A stretch of 64,000 nucleotides of DNA from Prostheceraeus crozeri (GCA_907163375.1 CAJQUW010007496.1:7501-71500); one strand, 5' to 3'. Positions 42,429 through 54,499 are shown, counted from the first letter of the stretch. Notes: a model not told the origin generated them from the letters alone. A program made the numbers and translations.

Positions 42429-43403
42429 ATGTCATACAGTTGGGAGACTCGCGAAAAGTCGAAAGGAATAGTGAATCAATTGAGGGACACCTTTTTGATC
42501 GCTAGCATTAAGTGCTCATACGACGTGATCTGTATAATGGAGAATATTTCCAGGACTACTCAAAGATCTGATGTTAGTGCTCAAGAAGCGAATTTCTTCA
42601 TCAACCTTGCGAAGCAACGATTCAAAGAAATGTGCTGCAATGACGAAGCTAGTAAGATATGGAGTCATGCAGAAAAGCTACAAGCAGAATTAGGGGACGA
42701 AATGACAGATAGCATCATGGAGAGAAAGGAAAAGAGAAAAAGAAAACTGCCAGAAATATTGTCCGAAATGACAGACCTGCCTGATGTTGATACACCGGAT
42801 ACGTTCCAATCTTTTTCACAGAAGTATTTTGATTTGATCAATTTGATCGACGGAGCGATGCAGAGAAGATTCTCCCAAAATGATATGAAAATATTAGAAG
42901 ATATTGAAATAGCCCTGATAGACTCTGTAAATGGCAAACTCGAGAAGGAATCATTTGACAAAATATTTCCAATTGTGTCCAGAGTAATGAAGCTTCAACA
43001 ATCTCGCAAAGCAGAATTTGAAGAAGAACTGAAGGGTTTTCCAGTCCTCCTCAAAATGCGAAATGAACAGATCAAACCAAGAATAAAGACGGTTACAAAG
43101 ATATCAACAATTTGTGATATATTTAACGCAATGCCAATGACGAAAAAAGCTTGCAAAATTACCCACGACTTGCTGAAATATTATTGCACAGTACTCATGA
43201 GCTCAGCGACAGCGGAAAGAAGTTTCAGCGCAATGCGACGCCTGAAAACATGGACCAGAGTCAAGACTGGACCAAACCACCTTAACAATATATTGTTTGC
43301 AGTATTGCATAAGGATTACATGGACGATGTTAATATCCACACCGTTACTGATGAATTCATCAAATTCAATGAAAAGAGACTCTCATACTTTGGACATTTC
43401 TGA
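42429..43403 (+). CDS. hAT transposase, C-terminal part
   Basis: 324 residues from the ATG at 42429; the frame is open further upstream (42231) through the repeat region. The first 200 residues are helical and charged, with VDTPDTFQSFSQKYFDLI typical of ZMYM1-type hAT proteins. The C-terminal dimerisation domain is clear: LLKYYCTVLMSSATAERSFS and MRRLKTWTRVKTGPNHLNNI, then FAVLHKDYMDD. The BED/TTF zinc finger and the first half of the RNase H fold with its Asp residues are missing, so the element cannot move itself. The frame is otherwise intact. Confidence 0.85.
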   Translation: MSYSWETREKSKGIVNQLRDTFLIASIKCSYDVICIMENISRTTQRSDVSAQEANFFINLAKQRFKEMCCNDEASKIWSHAEKLQAELGDEMTDSIMERKEKRKRKLPEILSEMTDLPDVDTPDTFQSFSQKYFDLINLIDGAMQRRFSQNDMKILEDIEIALIDSVNGKLEKESFDKIFPIVSRVMKLQQSRKAEFEEELKGFPVLLKMRNEQIKPRIKTVTKISTICDIFNAMPMTKKACKITHDLLKYYCTVLMSSATAERSFSAMRRLKTWTRVKTGPNHLNNILFAVLHKDYMDDVNIHTVTDEFIKFNEKRLSYFGHF

Positions 43404-44092
43404 TCTGGCTCTTGTTTTTCTTGTTTATATCAGTAGAGTTATCACAGAGGTTTAGATTATATTGTTTGATATTTTGTACATAAATAGATCATAATGATTT
43501 GATCAAATATTTTATTTTTGAATATTTTCCGTATCAAAGCTGGATACCGGTGTCGTGAATAATAATAACCTTACAGTTAAGTACACATTAAGAATATCAA
43601 GTTTCAGTCACTGTATGTAAAAGTGTATATAGAACCTACAATATATGATTCGATTTCGGTTATATCACATTGTCATATTTTTAACTTCTCCTTATTCTAT
43701 AAGCCTCATATTTTCACACGTTATTTCATCGGAATATAACCTACTTATAATATTGTTAAATCATGGCATTATGTTTATGCATTTGTTAAAAGAAACCTCT
43801 ATATAAGATCATTTGAACTCCGTATTCATTTAAGCAGAAGAAAAGTAATTCAAAAATCACATATAAAGTCAAAATTTTCAAATAAAAGTTCCCATACTTG
43901 AGATACAAATAAAGGTGCCAATACCGATGCGAACATGCAATCCTATGGACTACGGAACTATTCCTACCGCAGCTAATTGTTATTGCAAAGCGATGATTAT
44001 CATGCTCGATGTAATGAAATCAAGCTCGATCCACAACGTTCTACACCACGCCTAGTATGGAAATCCGCGCGATTCGCTCGGCAGGGAAACTA

Positions 44093-45238
44093 CAGATTGT
44101 TTCATAAAAACTGGATCACCCTTAAACATCGCCTTAACTTCAACTTTGTCTAACTCCGCCAAACTTGAACGAATTTCTCTGAAATTTGGAAGATATGTCA
44201 GTTGTGCTTACTAATATCATTGTTGGAAATTTCAAGCATGAATAATGAGTTGTTTTCCTGTTATAGATAAAAAAGTAGTAGATAATTTGATCTTCATTTA
44301 GCAATGTTACACAAAATCATACCTCACTCTTATAAAATTACATTTGTTTCCTTTGTTATGTAATATGTTGTTCTACAAGCCAAAAGCTATCAAGCAAAAC
44401 AAAAATAAAGAAAATCGGTCAATCAGAGCCAGTATAGCACCATTATTCATCAACAATAATGTAGCTGCTACATGTGATTAACTGGACTTCATGTTCCATA
44501 GTTTCCTGACTTCGTTGCGGTGGTGTTGGCAGCACTCCTGATTGCTTTCAGCTAGAAATCTATCTCTCACCGGTTGAAAACAATACAAAGCACAAATGAA
44601 CAATAACGAGATCGCATTCACAAAAGGCAAAGTGTCAGCTGGCATTTGGACCAATGGCCGCCCTGAACTTCACATACAGCAAGGAACCATGAATTCTGAA
44701 CGCTATGTGAATGTTTTACGAATGAACATTGGCCAAATGACAGATCAACTTGGTGATCCATCGACTTGGTTATTTATGGATGATAATGTTACGTGTCACA
44801 GGAGTAGTAGAGTTAACTTATGCAAGTCTCAATTAGGGCTTAGGACATTATCTTGGCCAGCTCGTTCTCCTGATCTGAATCCCATAGAAAATGTATGGAG
44901 TATTCTAAAACGTAACGTTTGTCGTTCACTGCTACCTACAGATGGCGTATCACAACTTACGTCACTGTTAAAAAGAGAGTGGAGAAAGTTAGATCAGTCA
45001 AAAATCAACGATATCATCGAATCAATGCCTAGACGAATTGGTAATGTCATTGACAATAAGGGTAGGGCCACAAAATATTAGCTTCTTTAGAACCGTTACT
45101 GTATCATAGCTTATCAGATTATATAAGGACATTTAAATATATTAGGGACATGAAATAACATGAAAAATGCTTTCTGTATCATACTTATGTTTTATTTAGT
45201 CAAATTTTAGGATGATCCACTTTTTATGAAACGGACTG
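44093..45238 (+). mobile_element. mariner/Tc1-type element nested in the hAT
   Basis: TA at 44091-44092 and 45239-45240. The ends CAGATTGTTTCATAAAAACT and the inverse of the right end (CAGTCCGTTTCATAAAAAGT) match at about 24 of the first 29 positions. Length 1146 bp. A relative of the fragment at 34263-34715. Confidence 0.9.
44596..45081 (+). pseudogene. mariner/Tc1-type transposase, C-terminal half
   Basis: The open frame of 161 codons covers the catalytic C-terminal region: a GIWTNGRPELH strand, TMNSERYVNVL, the second Asp in LFMDDNVTCHRSS, and ARSPDLNPIENVW with the Glu 34 residues later (DD34E). It ends SMPRRIGNVIDNKGRATKY, a standard Tc1-type ending. The N-terminal HTH half and first Asp between 44110 and 44595 cannot be read, so the gene is broken. 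Confidence 0.85.
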
Positions 45239-45386
45239 TAGTAAGTACTTCCTGGCCTATGGTTATATAATTTAAATAAATAAAGGCGTATAAAATAGTC
45301 CAATTTCTTGTATATGGGTGTGCATATGCAAAATGCCCTTTTTTATCCTTGCCCATGCTGCCCCTTTTACGTGCCGGCATGCTTGC

Positions 45387-45393
<7 letters not shown>

Positions 45394-45427
<34 letters not shown>
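45394..45427. repeat. TA microsatellite
   Basis: About 17 TA units continuing the hAT target duplication and abutting SINE copy 3. Confidence 0.9.
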
Positions 45428-45431
<4 letters not shown>

Positions 45432-45622
45432 CCTGCGTTAAAGCAGTGCCTTCCTGGCTAATTCACGCTCTCAACAGATGGTCCGGTGGCCTTGTGGTTA
45501 GAGGGTATGCTTGCACGTCCTCTAGCTCCAACGTCGCTGGTTCAAACCTACCCACGACTGATGAGGCCCAACAGGCCGAAACATGTCTCGTGGTGGTTGC
45601 ATCTGTTGAGATTTGATAAATA
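45428..45622 (+). mobile_element. tRNA-headed hammerhead SINE, copy 3
   Basis: 5'-truncated (starts GGCCTGCGTTAAAGCAGTG). tRNA-like head with A box near GTGGCCTTGTGGTTAG and B box GGTTCAAACC (45539-45548), then the hammerhead, then GCATCTGTTGAGATTTGATAA of the next unit body. It lies beside a TA tract like the other copies. Confidence 0.85.
45552..45593 (+). ncRNA. hammerhead ribozyme in SINE copy 3 (perfect stem I)
   Basis: CCACGA (45552-45557), CUGAUGA (45558-45564), GGCC/CAACA/GGCC, GAA, ACA/UGU, C17 at 45587 in a GUC site, and UCGUGG (45588-45593). All six stem I pairs are Watson-Crick and every core nucleotide fits the consensus. The best candidate in the window for activity. Confidence 0.85.
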
Positions 45623-45639
45623 TATTATATAAGCCTATC

Positions 45640-46870
45640 TGCGTCAGAAAATAAGATAATAAAAAGATCGATGAAGATATTTATGCTTAACTACGTAATG
45701 TCAACGTAAGTGAAAAACTCAGTGCTCAACTCTTTCAATGGAATAATTTAGTCAATAAAGAGGAGTTAAGTAGAAACATTTGAGAGAAAAAAGTGAATTC
45801 CTTTCATCCGATAAACATTAAATTTCGATCGATAGCTTCACAAAGAAAGATAGAAGTGTAACTAAGGCTGGGGATCGGGTCCTCCAGGTTACAAAAGTGA
45901 TGGTATTAGAAACGAAATTTATCAAGGAAATAAAAGTGGTCTAAAGCAAATTTACAAATCATTTAATAAGAGCTGCAAATGTAATCTCAGGCCCATACAA
46001 AACATGAATCCCGACGATTACCACAACAAAATGCCTAATAGATTTTATCAAAACAATTGGAGTAGTTATGTTAGAAGACAGGCCTCCGATCATGTGGACT
46101 CACACATGCTTTATTTTCCCAGAGAAAATATAGTGCTGCTTTCAAATGGCAAACATGCTTTAAATTAGATATAGTATTTTATTCTCATACTTTGAGAAAA
46201 TAATGCACTCAGAACTTCGGTCTTCGTGCTTTATCCTCTTAAAGTCAAAGTGTTTAAATATATCAAGTGTGGAAACTCCCCATTACTCTAATGTATTTTT
46301 AGTGGCGACAAATACGCCATCTTTTTTCGCCAAGATAATTTTCAGATATTTATATTCATCAATTTCAAGAAGTCGCTGTGGCTAAAATATTTGGTGACAA
46401 CTTCATTACTCAAGTGATTCCTACATAAAATTTACTGCTTTATTCATTTTTCACATCAATTTTGATGTTGAACGTGTCATTTCTGAATAATATGGCTTTA
46501 TAGATGAAACAGTGGAGAAATTGTGTCATTTGGCTCTCAGATATTGTTTGTCTACATATTGAAGATGCATCTAATACAAATATTTCCTGGAATGAGAAGA
46601 AAGGAATATTTGCTTGCTATTTTAGCAACATTTTTGTGCTTTAGATGGTTCTTTAACGTTTCATCTGCCAGTGAAGATCAACTCCGCGTGGTTGACTCAC
46701 GTGACTTTTGCGCTTGTCCTAAAACAGCCCGTCATGCTCTTATTTTACTGATATCTGTGTTCATGCATCGAGTGCACCAGTAGCAGGAGATTCCAGCATC
46801 TTCATGATAATTGAGCGAGATGTTCCCACGCAAATCACTCTACGTTTTCAATGTTGTGACGTCATGCTTA
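45640..46870. other. unassigned
   Basis: AT-rich, with no gene, repeat or RNA that can be supported. The ORFs at 46203-46385 and 46523-46783 show no domain. Confidence 0.4.
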
Positions 46871-46879
46871 GTCGCTGTC

Positions 46880-47004
46880 TGATTGCTTTATTAACTAAGG
46901 AAGCAGACAGACAGTCACTTCTGTGAGACTGTTCACAAGGCGCACGATCTTCTAAATTTTGCTGTTCAGTGAATCATTATGATCTGTGCGTGAAATGGCG
47001 TCTG
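46880..47004 (+). CDS. possible host first exon (ATG GCG TCT then donor)
   Basis: After a stretch with less AT bias (about 46850-46960), ATGGCGTCTG at 46995-47004 is followed at once by GTAAGT. An A at -3 and G at +4 make a good start context. This is how many animal genes begin, with a four-residue first coding exon. No downstream exon could be confirmed; it may be chance. Confidence 0.3.
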
Positions 47005-47644
47005 GTAAGTTGATGTTAATGATAGTTAATTGAATCAACTCAAGGTTTTGCAACACGAGTATAGTCACTACATCTGATGCAGTTGATATCACCCATCCAC
47101 GGTTATACATTTCATTTAGTAAAAGTAAATATAATTTTTAAGTGGCAACTCAGTGATGGTTAACTACATAGTCCACACAACCTCGTTCATGATGATGTTC
47201 AAGGTTGACAAACACTCTGTCTAATGGTCGATCTTGTAAAAAAAAGTTTGACGCAATCAACTGGATCATTAAGTCTGTCAAATTTTTGGCATATAATGAA
47301 ACTATGTGTAAAGACGATAAGTGTATAAGGTGCACTAATTTCCGCCATGCCCATTATGACTGGGCAGCAAGGTCAATTTCGCACTATTGATCCGATTCAA
47401 CCAAGTTTGCCGCATCATGAATGTTATACGAAAAGCTTCTTCCAAGTTACTGTGTTTGATAACGAACACCCTTTAATAACAAATTTAGTAGGCCTATTAG
47501 AGAAAGAGTAGTGGCAGCTGAGAGTCTTCTTGTGAGAGTACTTTCAAAAAAAGAAAATTGGCGGTTCTTAAATTCAATTAGCTAAAATGAAATTAATGTT
47601 TAGTTGCCAACAAGGCTTGATTTGATCCGATATCAAAGGCGTGA

Positions 47645-47678
47645 GGTTATTCGCACGCAATGTTGCGTGTAAATAACC
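47645..47678. repeat. hairpin
   Basis: GGTTATT, C, GCACGCAA, two-base loop, TTGCGTGT, A, AATAACC: a 15-bp stem with one mismatch bulge and one G-T. Confidence 0.75.
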
Positions 47679-48302
47679 AGACAACTGTGGCCAAGTTATT
47701 CCCACGTAAAAGTGGGTGCCAGCAGCCATAACTATACAGTGAGGTTTTCAGACGCAACAATTCGTCGAAATGTTAACTATCGTTGCAGAACGGTTACATT
47801 TTTGCATGATCACTTCAAAGATTCCGCATAATTTATTATTTTAGGCATTCATCGTTAGAATTAAGCAATTGCTTCTTAGAAGTGGTTGTCTACTGAACAC
47901 GTTACCAAAGTTTCATAGTATCAAATTTATTGGAAATTTTACATATTTTTAGCATATACATGTAATGATATACTGATTCTGTCTTCTTGGCAATTCGTAG
48001 TCGCTGCTCGTCCGCGATTTCCACATGATCATCATTATTCTTCAGTAATTGTACAGTTTTTAATTTGATGTGAAATCAACATGTTTGAGAACAGTGGTAG
48101 GCATATCAGAAGGTACAAATTGATGCACTTGTTTAATCTGTAGGAGTAGGCATATTCAAAATGTTAAAGCGGGCATTGATTCCTTTGCTTAGTTATTCGG
48201 ATGAAGCTTTTTTGACATGCGGCAAACTAGGGCGAATCAGACATTGTTGGTAAGAAATCTATTTATTTGCTCAATGATAGCCACTATGACATGATGACTT
48301 AT
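47679..48302. other. unassigned
   Basis: Nothing seen beyond AT-rich sequence. Confidence 0.4.
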
Positions 48303-48311
48303 GTCAGTGGT

Positions 48312-48942
48312 GTACTTATGGGTTATCTCCCCCACGTTTTCTAATTTGTCTAAAATCTGCTAAAATGAATCAATCGTCACAAAACTTTAAACACACGTAA
48401 GTGTGTGTATTCTCTAGCCAGATACCAAGTTTTAGGCAATTCGAAGAGGTCCTTTTTAAATTAGGAGCGATAACTTAAAGTGCAGCGATGCCGATAGCTT
48501 GATCTGACTTGTCAGTGACCTCATCGTCTGAACAGTAAACACTTGAGGTTAACAAAGTCATCTCACGACAACTCGTCAAGCGATGATGACCAGGCCAAAT
48601 CCTTTATATTAATATGCTTGGCTTAATAAAGGTGTGGCAAGGTAGTGGTAGTGGGAAGATTTCAAATTGCAGTGGATGAGACGAAGAGGGAGAGAGAACA
48701 ATGCACACACGAGTAGCAATGATACGTCGAACAGACGAAGTCACATCAAGCAAGCTGTTGACATCGCTACACTTCACGTTATTGTATCTAATACAAAAAG
48801 TACTTGTCCGATCTACATAAAATTTTGCATGTTGGTAGAAAACATGCTTGAGTACGTGTACCCGAAGTTTAGTGACGATTGATTATCAGTAGATTTTAGA
48901 CAAATTAGAAAACCTGAGGGGGGGAGACAACCCATAAGTATC
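48312..48942. mobile_element. MITE with 9-bp target duplication
   Basis: GTCAGTGGT at 48303-48311 and 48943-48951 flanks a 631-bp element. The ends are inverted repeats (TACTTATGGGTT, CTCCCCC, GTTTTCTAATTTGTCTAAAA) extending about 90 bp inward with decay, through CAATCGTCAC. The 9-bp duplication fits Mutator-like elements. The ORF at 48667-48882 runs into the terminal repeat and is not a gene. Confidence 0.8.
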
Positions 48943-48951
48943 GTCAGTGGT

Positions 48952-51900
48952 AGGCAACCAATTTGTGGTAGTGATGACTTACAGATCTAGTTGATTACAT
49001 CACAGTTGGTTGTACTGTATCGGCCGTTAGATGAATCGAATACCTACAAACTTGTATTGTGATGAGTCTGACACATTTGTTTGCAATATGTTTTATTTAA
49101 GCCTTTAACAGAAGCTTAATAATCAAATTTTGATCAATTTAGAAAAGCTGTTTCTTCAACCGAAATTTATATTTATCATGATTTGAAAATGTCCAACTAC
49201 GCTGCGTTTATTTTATGATGTTAGCTCATAAAAACAATGATTTTTTTATGGGTGTGCGCTGCACTCACTTGCTCGCACCGAAAATTTTCGAAGTCATGCT
49301 GAAGCAATTATTGGTAGGCCTATAGGTGAAACATTATTTGTTAAAATAAAGATAGCCTACATATTCGCAAGAGGAGCAACAGCGGGGTATTCACAGCGAA
49401 ATAATAAAAATTCTGAGAGATTTTGCTGCCAAAAATAATTTGTCATGAGCTTGAATGCCCAGTAAATTTCCGTCATGAAATAATGCTATTCATATGTCTA
49501 TTACTTTCTTGGAGTATTGAAATTGAAATATTGAAATATAATTGAAATATTGCTTTAGGAAGTTACTTTTGATCATCGCTATGTATGTGCATTTTTGTCA
49601 ACATCGTGAAGCAGTATGAGGCAATCAGTATTCAGTACTCTATACTGCACTTTGAAATGCTTAATACCGATGTCAGATGAACATGTACGGTGGAATTAAT
49701 TGATAATTATTCACAACGTCTAGAAAAAAACTTGAATGAACAGCACTCGAAATTTTATTGGCACAAGTGATCTAACCAAAAGTGAAACGTTTTGTGGTTT
49801 ATTCTATAGGCCTATAGCTTTATAATACAAATTTCGGTTGAAGGCCTTTTCTGAATTGATGCAGCCTATGATGTTCCAACCGATGAAATCAAATCTGCGT
49901 CACAAATGCTTTCATCTGCATCTGAATGTTTCGTGTTGCTTTCCCTTTTCTGTTGTGAATATAATTTTACTTTTCAGTGATTTGCCGAAAGCCGAGGAAC
50001 TATTGTATTAATTGCTCAATATACTCGAATGCAATTAATACAAAGTATCTGCAGCTTAAGGCTGGAGCGTCATTCATCATTTTTCATTATTTTCATCACT
50101 AACAAAAACAGTCATTTACGTGATACATCAATAATTTATTGCAACATTTCAGAATTTGACTATTTCTTTATAAATTGTTATCTCAACACGGATCATCAAA
50201 TACTGCTATTGATCATATAAGGAAATACAAGGGAATACTCTGATGTGAGAAGAAAATGAGAAGTTAGGATGTCAATAAAATAATTATTAAATTTCACATA
50301 GGATGCTTTCATAATCAGATGAAAAAATTAGGACTAAAAAAGTACATAATGTAGGTAAGGTCCATCATATTTCCAACATACATTCATGAATGGAAATCTA
50401 AAACTGATCAATGAATGTATGTACAACTGGTCATCAATAAGAAAATGAAATATTTCTAGATTCGATACAAAGATTTTCAGATGTTCAGTGGTCAAAAGTT
50501 TGTAGACACGTTCATACACAGTACATGAATGCAATCATAAGTACCCCCACCCCCCTCCTTTAATCGTATAGAGTGGTTTGTAGTCGTCTATACCTTATTA
50601 ATCAATTAATTTCTATGCCAAATCAAATCTAGCATTTTAACCATAGAAATGGGTCTTCATCTCATGTTTTTGTCTTCTAGATGTCTACGGATAACTATGT
50701 AATTTTTCACTACTTCATAGTTTTGACATAGCTATTCAGTCCCTTCCATTCAATATTTCAATACTATTCTGTTGCCAATTGCGATATCAGATAAAACTGC
50801 TTATAAGAGCTGGCGAAAAAGTAATATCATAGCTGTCGCCACAAATCAACCATTGATTCCATACTTCCCTTATATACTTACTTTGCTTAAAGTATTCAAA
50901 ATAAGTACTCTATCTAATACAGAGTGTCGGATTTATATGACGCAACCATATCAATGCGCATGAGCTCCTCGATATCATAGTTTACTTACTCTATATTTAG
51001 GAGTCCATGCGATATGCAACCAATGCATGCGGACAGAGAGAAACCTCATTGGTTGAAAGCATGGAAATAAGTTGAAATGAAGCGGCGTAGCCTTTTCCTG
51101 GTTTAATCATAATAATCATCACTTTACTCTCATAATAACAACCTACTTCTAACGCTGCTATTGTGAGAAAACGTGACCAATTGCAACGTGTTGGTGGGTC
51201 ACTAAATAGTCCACGGACCAATTGTTGAGAGTTGGTGGAACATAGAATGTTTCTCTATCAAAACTGACTTCAGTCCTTATGATGCTACTGTGATTCACCA
51301 TAAATAGATGAATAGCTCAGCTTGTCTTGGTATTGACATTTGTGCATTACAAAGCCTATATTTCAGTAATAGAGCTTTAAAATTCTTGAAATGTATAAAC
51401 ACCTGCATAATTGGATGATTATTGTACACTGATATAATATTACAGTACTCACGCAAAGCGCTTCTCCACAGACCGGAATCTGAAAGAAAATATAGGAATA
51501 ACGTAAAGAAAATCTCTTTTAATAACATATACATGTAGCAGAGCCTGTTATTAAAATATCAGTAAATAACAGAGATCATCTTTGACTTCAAAGTCTCCAG
51601 AGTTCAACATCACAATGTCCGCATGAACAGGTAATAATTGACAAAGCGCGACGTCCATCATAGTGGAAGCAAATCTATTGACATATATATTCTTATGCAA
51701 ATTCCAAATTACTGTTATAAGCCTGCAGCTGCCACTTTCGAAAGACGTCCCAAAATGTAATATGCGGCGAAGCCGAATTCTCTTCGAATAATGGATGGAG
51801 AGGCTGCATAACTTTTATCGAACACGCTATGGTCACTTGCAAAAGAAATCTTTTAGTTTGCATAGTGCAGTTTACCTTGTAATCATGCTCTGGGATGCTA

Positions 51901-52714
51901 TCAGGACTTGATTGTTTCAATTAAATGGCTATCGTAGTACATAAATTTTGTTTAGAGGTGACCAAAAACCGCTTCAATATGTGGTCACATCCCTTCATTT
52001 TAAAGCTCTGTAATGCGCTCAACAATGAGCACGACATCAGCCATTGTCCAATAGGAGTCTCATTCCACTGCCGCAGGCAAATAATATCACCCTTTCTGTC
52101 AGCACAAATCATTTCACCTTAAAGGAAGAAAACTTGTGACTTTCTTTAAGTTGTGATATTCCAGGGAGTACTAAAGGGAGTCCCTGGATATTCTGACGTT
52201 CGTGAATTCAATACGATGCAAGCTTGCAGTTGATATATTTTGCATCATTTATTTCAACAGACAGATAATGAACTTTCATTAATTTGGAAAAACTTTTCTA
52301 TATCTGCCGAGATAGAATTCGTGATTTATAAATTCATAATTGTGAACAATTACATGTGCTTGCTCGCTTGTCAGTGTAATCCTAGAGAAGATAAATAACT
52401 TTCTCTGCTATTGACTCGTCCATTTCCTGGCCTCGTGACATGCGGAAATGACTTATGTCAAAGGTCAGACTGTCTCGTTCATCTCCAATGTTAATGTTTC
52501 TTTCACAACAAAGTTTGATCTGATATAGAGAGGTTGTTTTTCTCTCTCTCCTCTTAGAGTGGGCTAACTTTCCACAATAATAGTCAACATAGAATGAATG
52601 TTCATTTCATGTTGAATTTCATGCTGATAAAGAAAACTTTCTTTCTATAAATCGACACCGTTCAAAGAAAAAAAAGTAAATGAATAAATTAATGTTGTTT
52701 ATACTCGGAAGCTC
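48952..52714. other. unassigned
   Basis: Almost 4 kb without a supported gene, RNA or transposon. ORFs in 50029-52122 include opposite-strand pairs (51921-52112 and 51925-52122) and have no domains. Confidence 0.45.
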
Positions 52715-52885
52715 ATTAGGCACAGCGCCTTTATTCCATGTGGGGAGTTGTCATTTATCCCACTCTCATTCTTTTTGTGCTGAGGGCACAGGAAGAATGC
52801 AAAGTGTACCTATTTTAAAAGTCTTAGGTTTGACCCAAGGTCTCCCGGACGCATAGCAAACACTCTACCACAAGGCCACAGCGCC
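52715..52885 (-). mobile_element. tRNA-derived SINE (different family)
   Basis: Minus strand: GCGCTGTGGCCTTGTGGTAG is a tRNA-like A-box region and TTGGGTCAAACCTA the B box about 40 nt later. A 100-bp body follows, ending with GGCGCTGTGCCTAATGAGC. No hammerhead is present. The similarity to the other SINE is confined to the tRNA-like A-box. Confidence 0.65.
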
Positions 52886-52977
52886 GGTCTTGACAATAAT
52901 ACATTGACCATATGAATATATGACATTTAAAAATATATACTTAGCATTTAATTAATTCCATAAATAATTGATGATTA

Positions 52978-53268
52978 TTAAAATTGACTATTTTTGATCA
53001 CATTATAATGAATTATACTCGTACAATTTGGCTGATGATTATGATACAATAATAATTGCATAGGAAAAAATATATAAAGTCGAGAATGGTTGCTTTGTTC
53101 GACACGCTTTAAGCTGTTCATGTACTCACATACTTTGCATTTCTTTGAATTGACTTCAGTACATTTCAAGTGGGTTTTATCGTTCCTCTTTCTGTCAATA
53201 ATGTAGGCATATTCATTACAAATGAGCAGGGCTCTATCTTTTGATGCTTTTGATTCTTGAAACTCCAT
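52978..53268 (-). CDS. FLYWCH-type zinc-finger fragment
   Basis: Minus-strand frame of 96 codons from an ATG at 53268. ALLICNEYAYIIDRKRNDK, THLKCTEVNSKKCK and LLYHNHQPN fit the FLYWCH pattern (aromatic strand, Cys, Cys, His-x-His). The Trp of FLYWCH is replaced and the spacing is stretched by about 15 residues. FLYWCH fingers are common in MULE transposases and in a few host regulators; here no transposase follows, so it is probably a stray fragment. Confidence 0.5.
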   Translation of the reverse strand: MEFQESKASKDRALLICNEYAYIIDRKRNDKTHLKCTEVNSKKCKVCEYMNSLKRVEQSNHSRLYIFFPMQLLLYHNHQPNCTSIIHYNVIKNSQF

Positions 53269-53289
53269 CTTATCAAACTACGGAAGAAA

Positions 53290-54495
53290 GCCATAAAATC
53301 TGTTCAGACAGGATGGAAATTTTCTCCACAATTTGTTTGGAATTACCATTTCACTTTCTTTACCAATGTAGATAATTAAGTGAAAATAAAAACAACAAAT
53401 TGAAGGGATGATATCAATATGTGAACATGAGTGTGAAAATTAATTGATTTAAAAAATGTGTCTCTATTCTGAGTGCATTGAAGAGTTCTGTGCACTCAAA
53501 AGTGCGCCGATTATTTGGGATTGCATTTTATAGGCACCGCCTTACATTATCCTTTCTGCTACATTTGCGGAAGAGTCAACTAAAATTCGTAAATATTGTC
53601 AACCCTCGTCACTTTGAGATATTCTTTTAGTGCCCCAGGGAAATATTTTGCCCCTCTCCTTGAAATTTCCTGAACTAAACCACAGATCTTGCTCCGTTTT
53701 TTTACAATTCTGGCTTGTCAAGTCGATGGTATCCGTTATTTCAAAATCTGCATCTTCATGCGACAAATATCATTTTGAAATTTGAATTATTGCACATTTG
53801 TGAAAACCCGTTTATTTTGCAGTACACTGCAAACTTTGCGATACCAAAGCTAGCTACAAAGCCGATGTACAAAGCGAGAATGTCAAAAAAGCACTATTGC
53901 TCGTGCTCATTAGCTAAGAGGACGACTTTCTTTCTTCCTATTGGATAAACCAGGCTGAGGTGCCAATGCACTAAGGCTGGTCAATAGGAGAGGTAATCAT
54001 TTTCACAGACAATGAACACGAACAATAATGCATTTGTTGATTGTGTTGTTGTCGCTGTGTCGTCCGCTTTTATAGTCAAAAACAGTCGGCTTTCGTATTG
54101 ATAGTATTCTTACTTATAGAGTAACTCGTACAAATCACATGGGGATTCTGTTCAAAGTTATACTCTGAGTACTACGCTATCTCAGTCTGAGTGCTATGTA
54201 GACAAATGGAAATGTCGTCAACAATATTTTGTAATGCTTTTTGTGTTATAAAATCAATGAAGCATAACAGTAAGCTACAAGTTGTGGTGGAATTGTAGAA
54301 TTATTTCCGCACACGAAGAAATGCTTATATTTATGAGTAGTGTTGATGAGTTAGACAATGCAGATTATTATAGGTTATTAGTATCATAGAATAAGTATAT
54401 TAGGTAGAGTAGTAACTCACCATTTATTAAATCCCCATTGTGTATACAGTTTCGATTTTATTAAATGAACTCGAGGTGAACACAGCAGTTTTTGC
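53290..54495. other. unassigned
   Basis: No supported feature. The ORF at 53715-53948 lacks a recognisable domain. Confidence 0.4.
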
Positions 54496-54499
54496 AGTT

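Larger units (their letters stand above)
41881..45385 (+). mobile_element. hAT element with exact 8-bp target duplication
   Basis: The 16-bp inverted ends CAAGCATGCCGGCACG (41881-41896) and its inverse (45370-45385) are flanked on both sides by CCCCTATA (41873-41880 and 45386-45393). 3.5 kb including a nested mariner. The left subterminal region (41897-42400) is made of many GGGTGGGCA and TTGCCTTTTT words in diverged tandem; a few recur near the right end (GCCCATGCTGCCCCTTTTAC). Confidence 0.95.

Noticed and set aside
48667-48882. 71-codon ORF
   Set aside because: It ends inside the inverted terminal repeat of the MITE.
52715-52885. A functional tRNA gene
   Set aside because: Only A- and B-box-like parts are present; there is no full cloverleaf and the body continues as a SINE.
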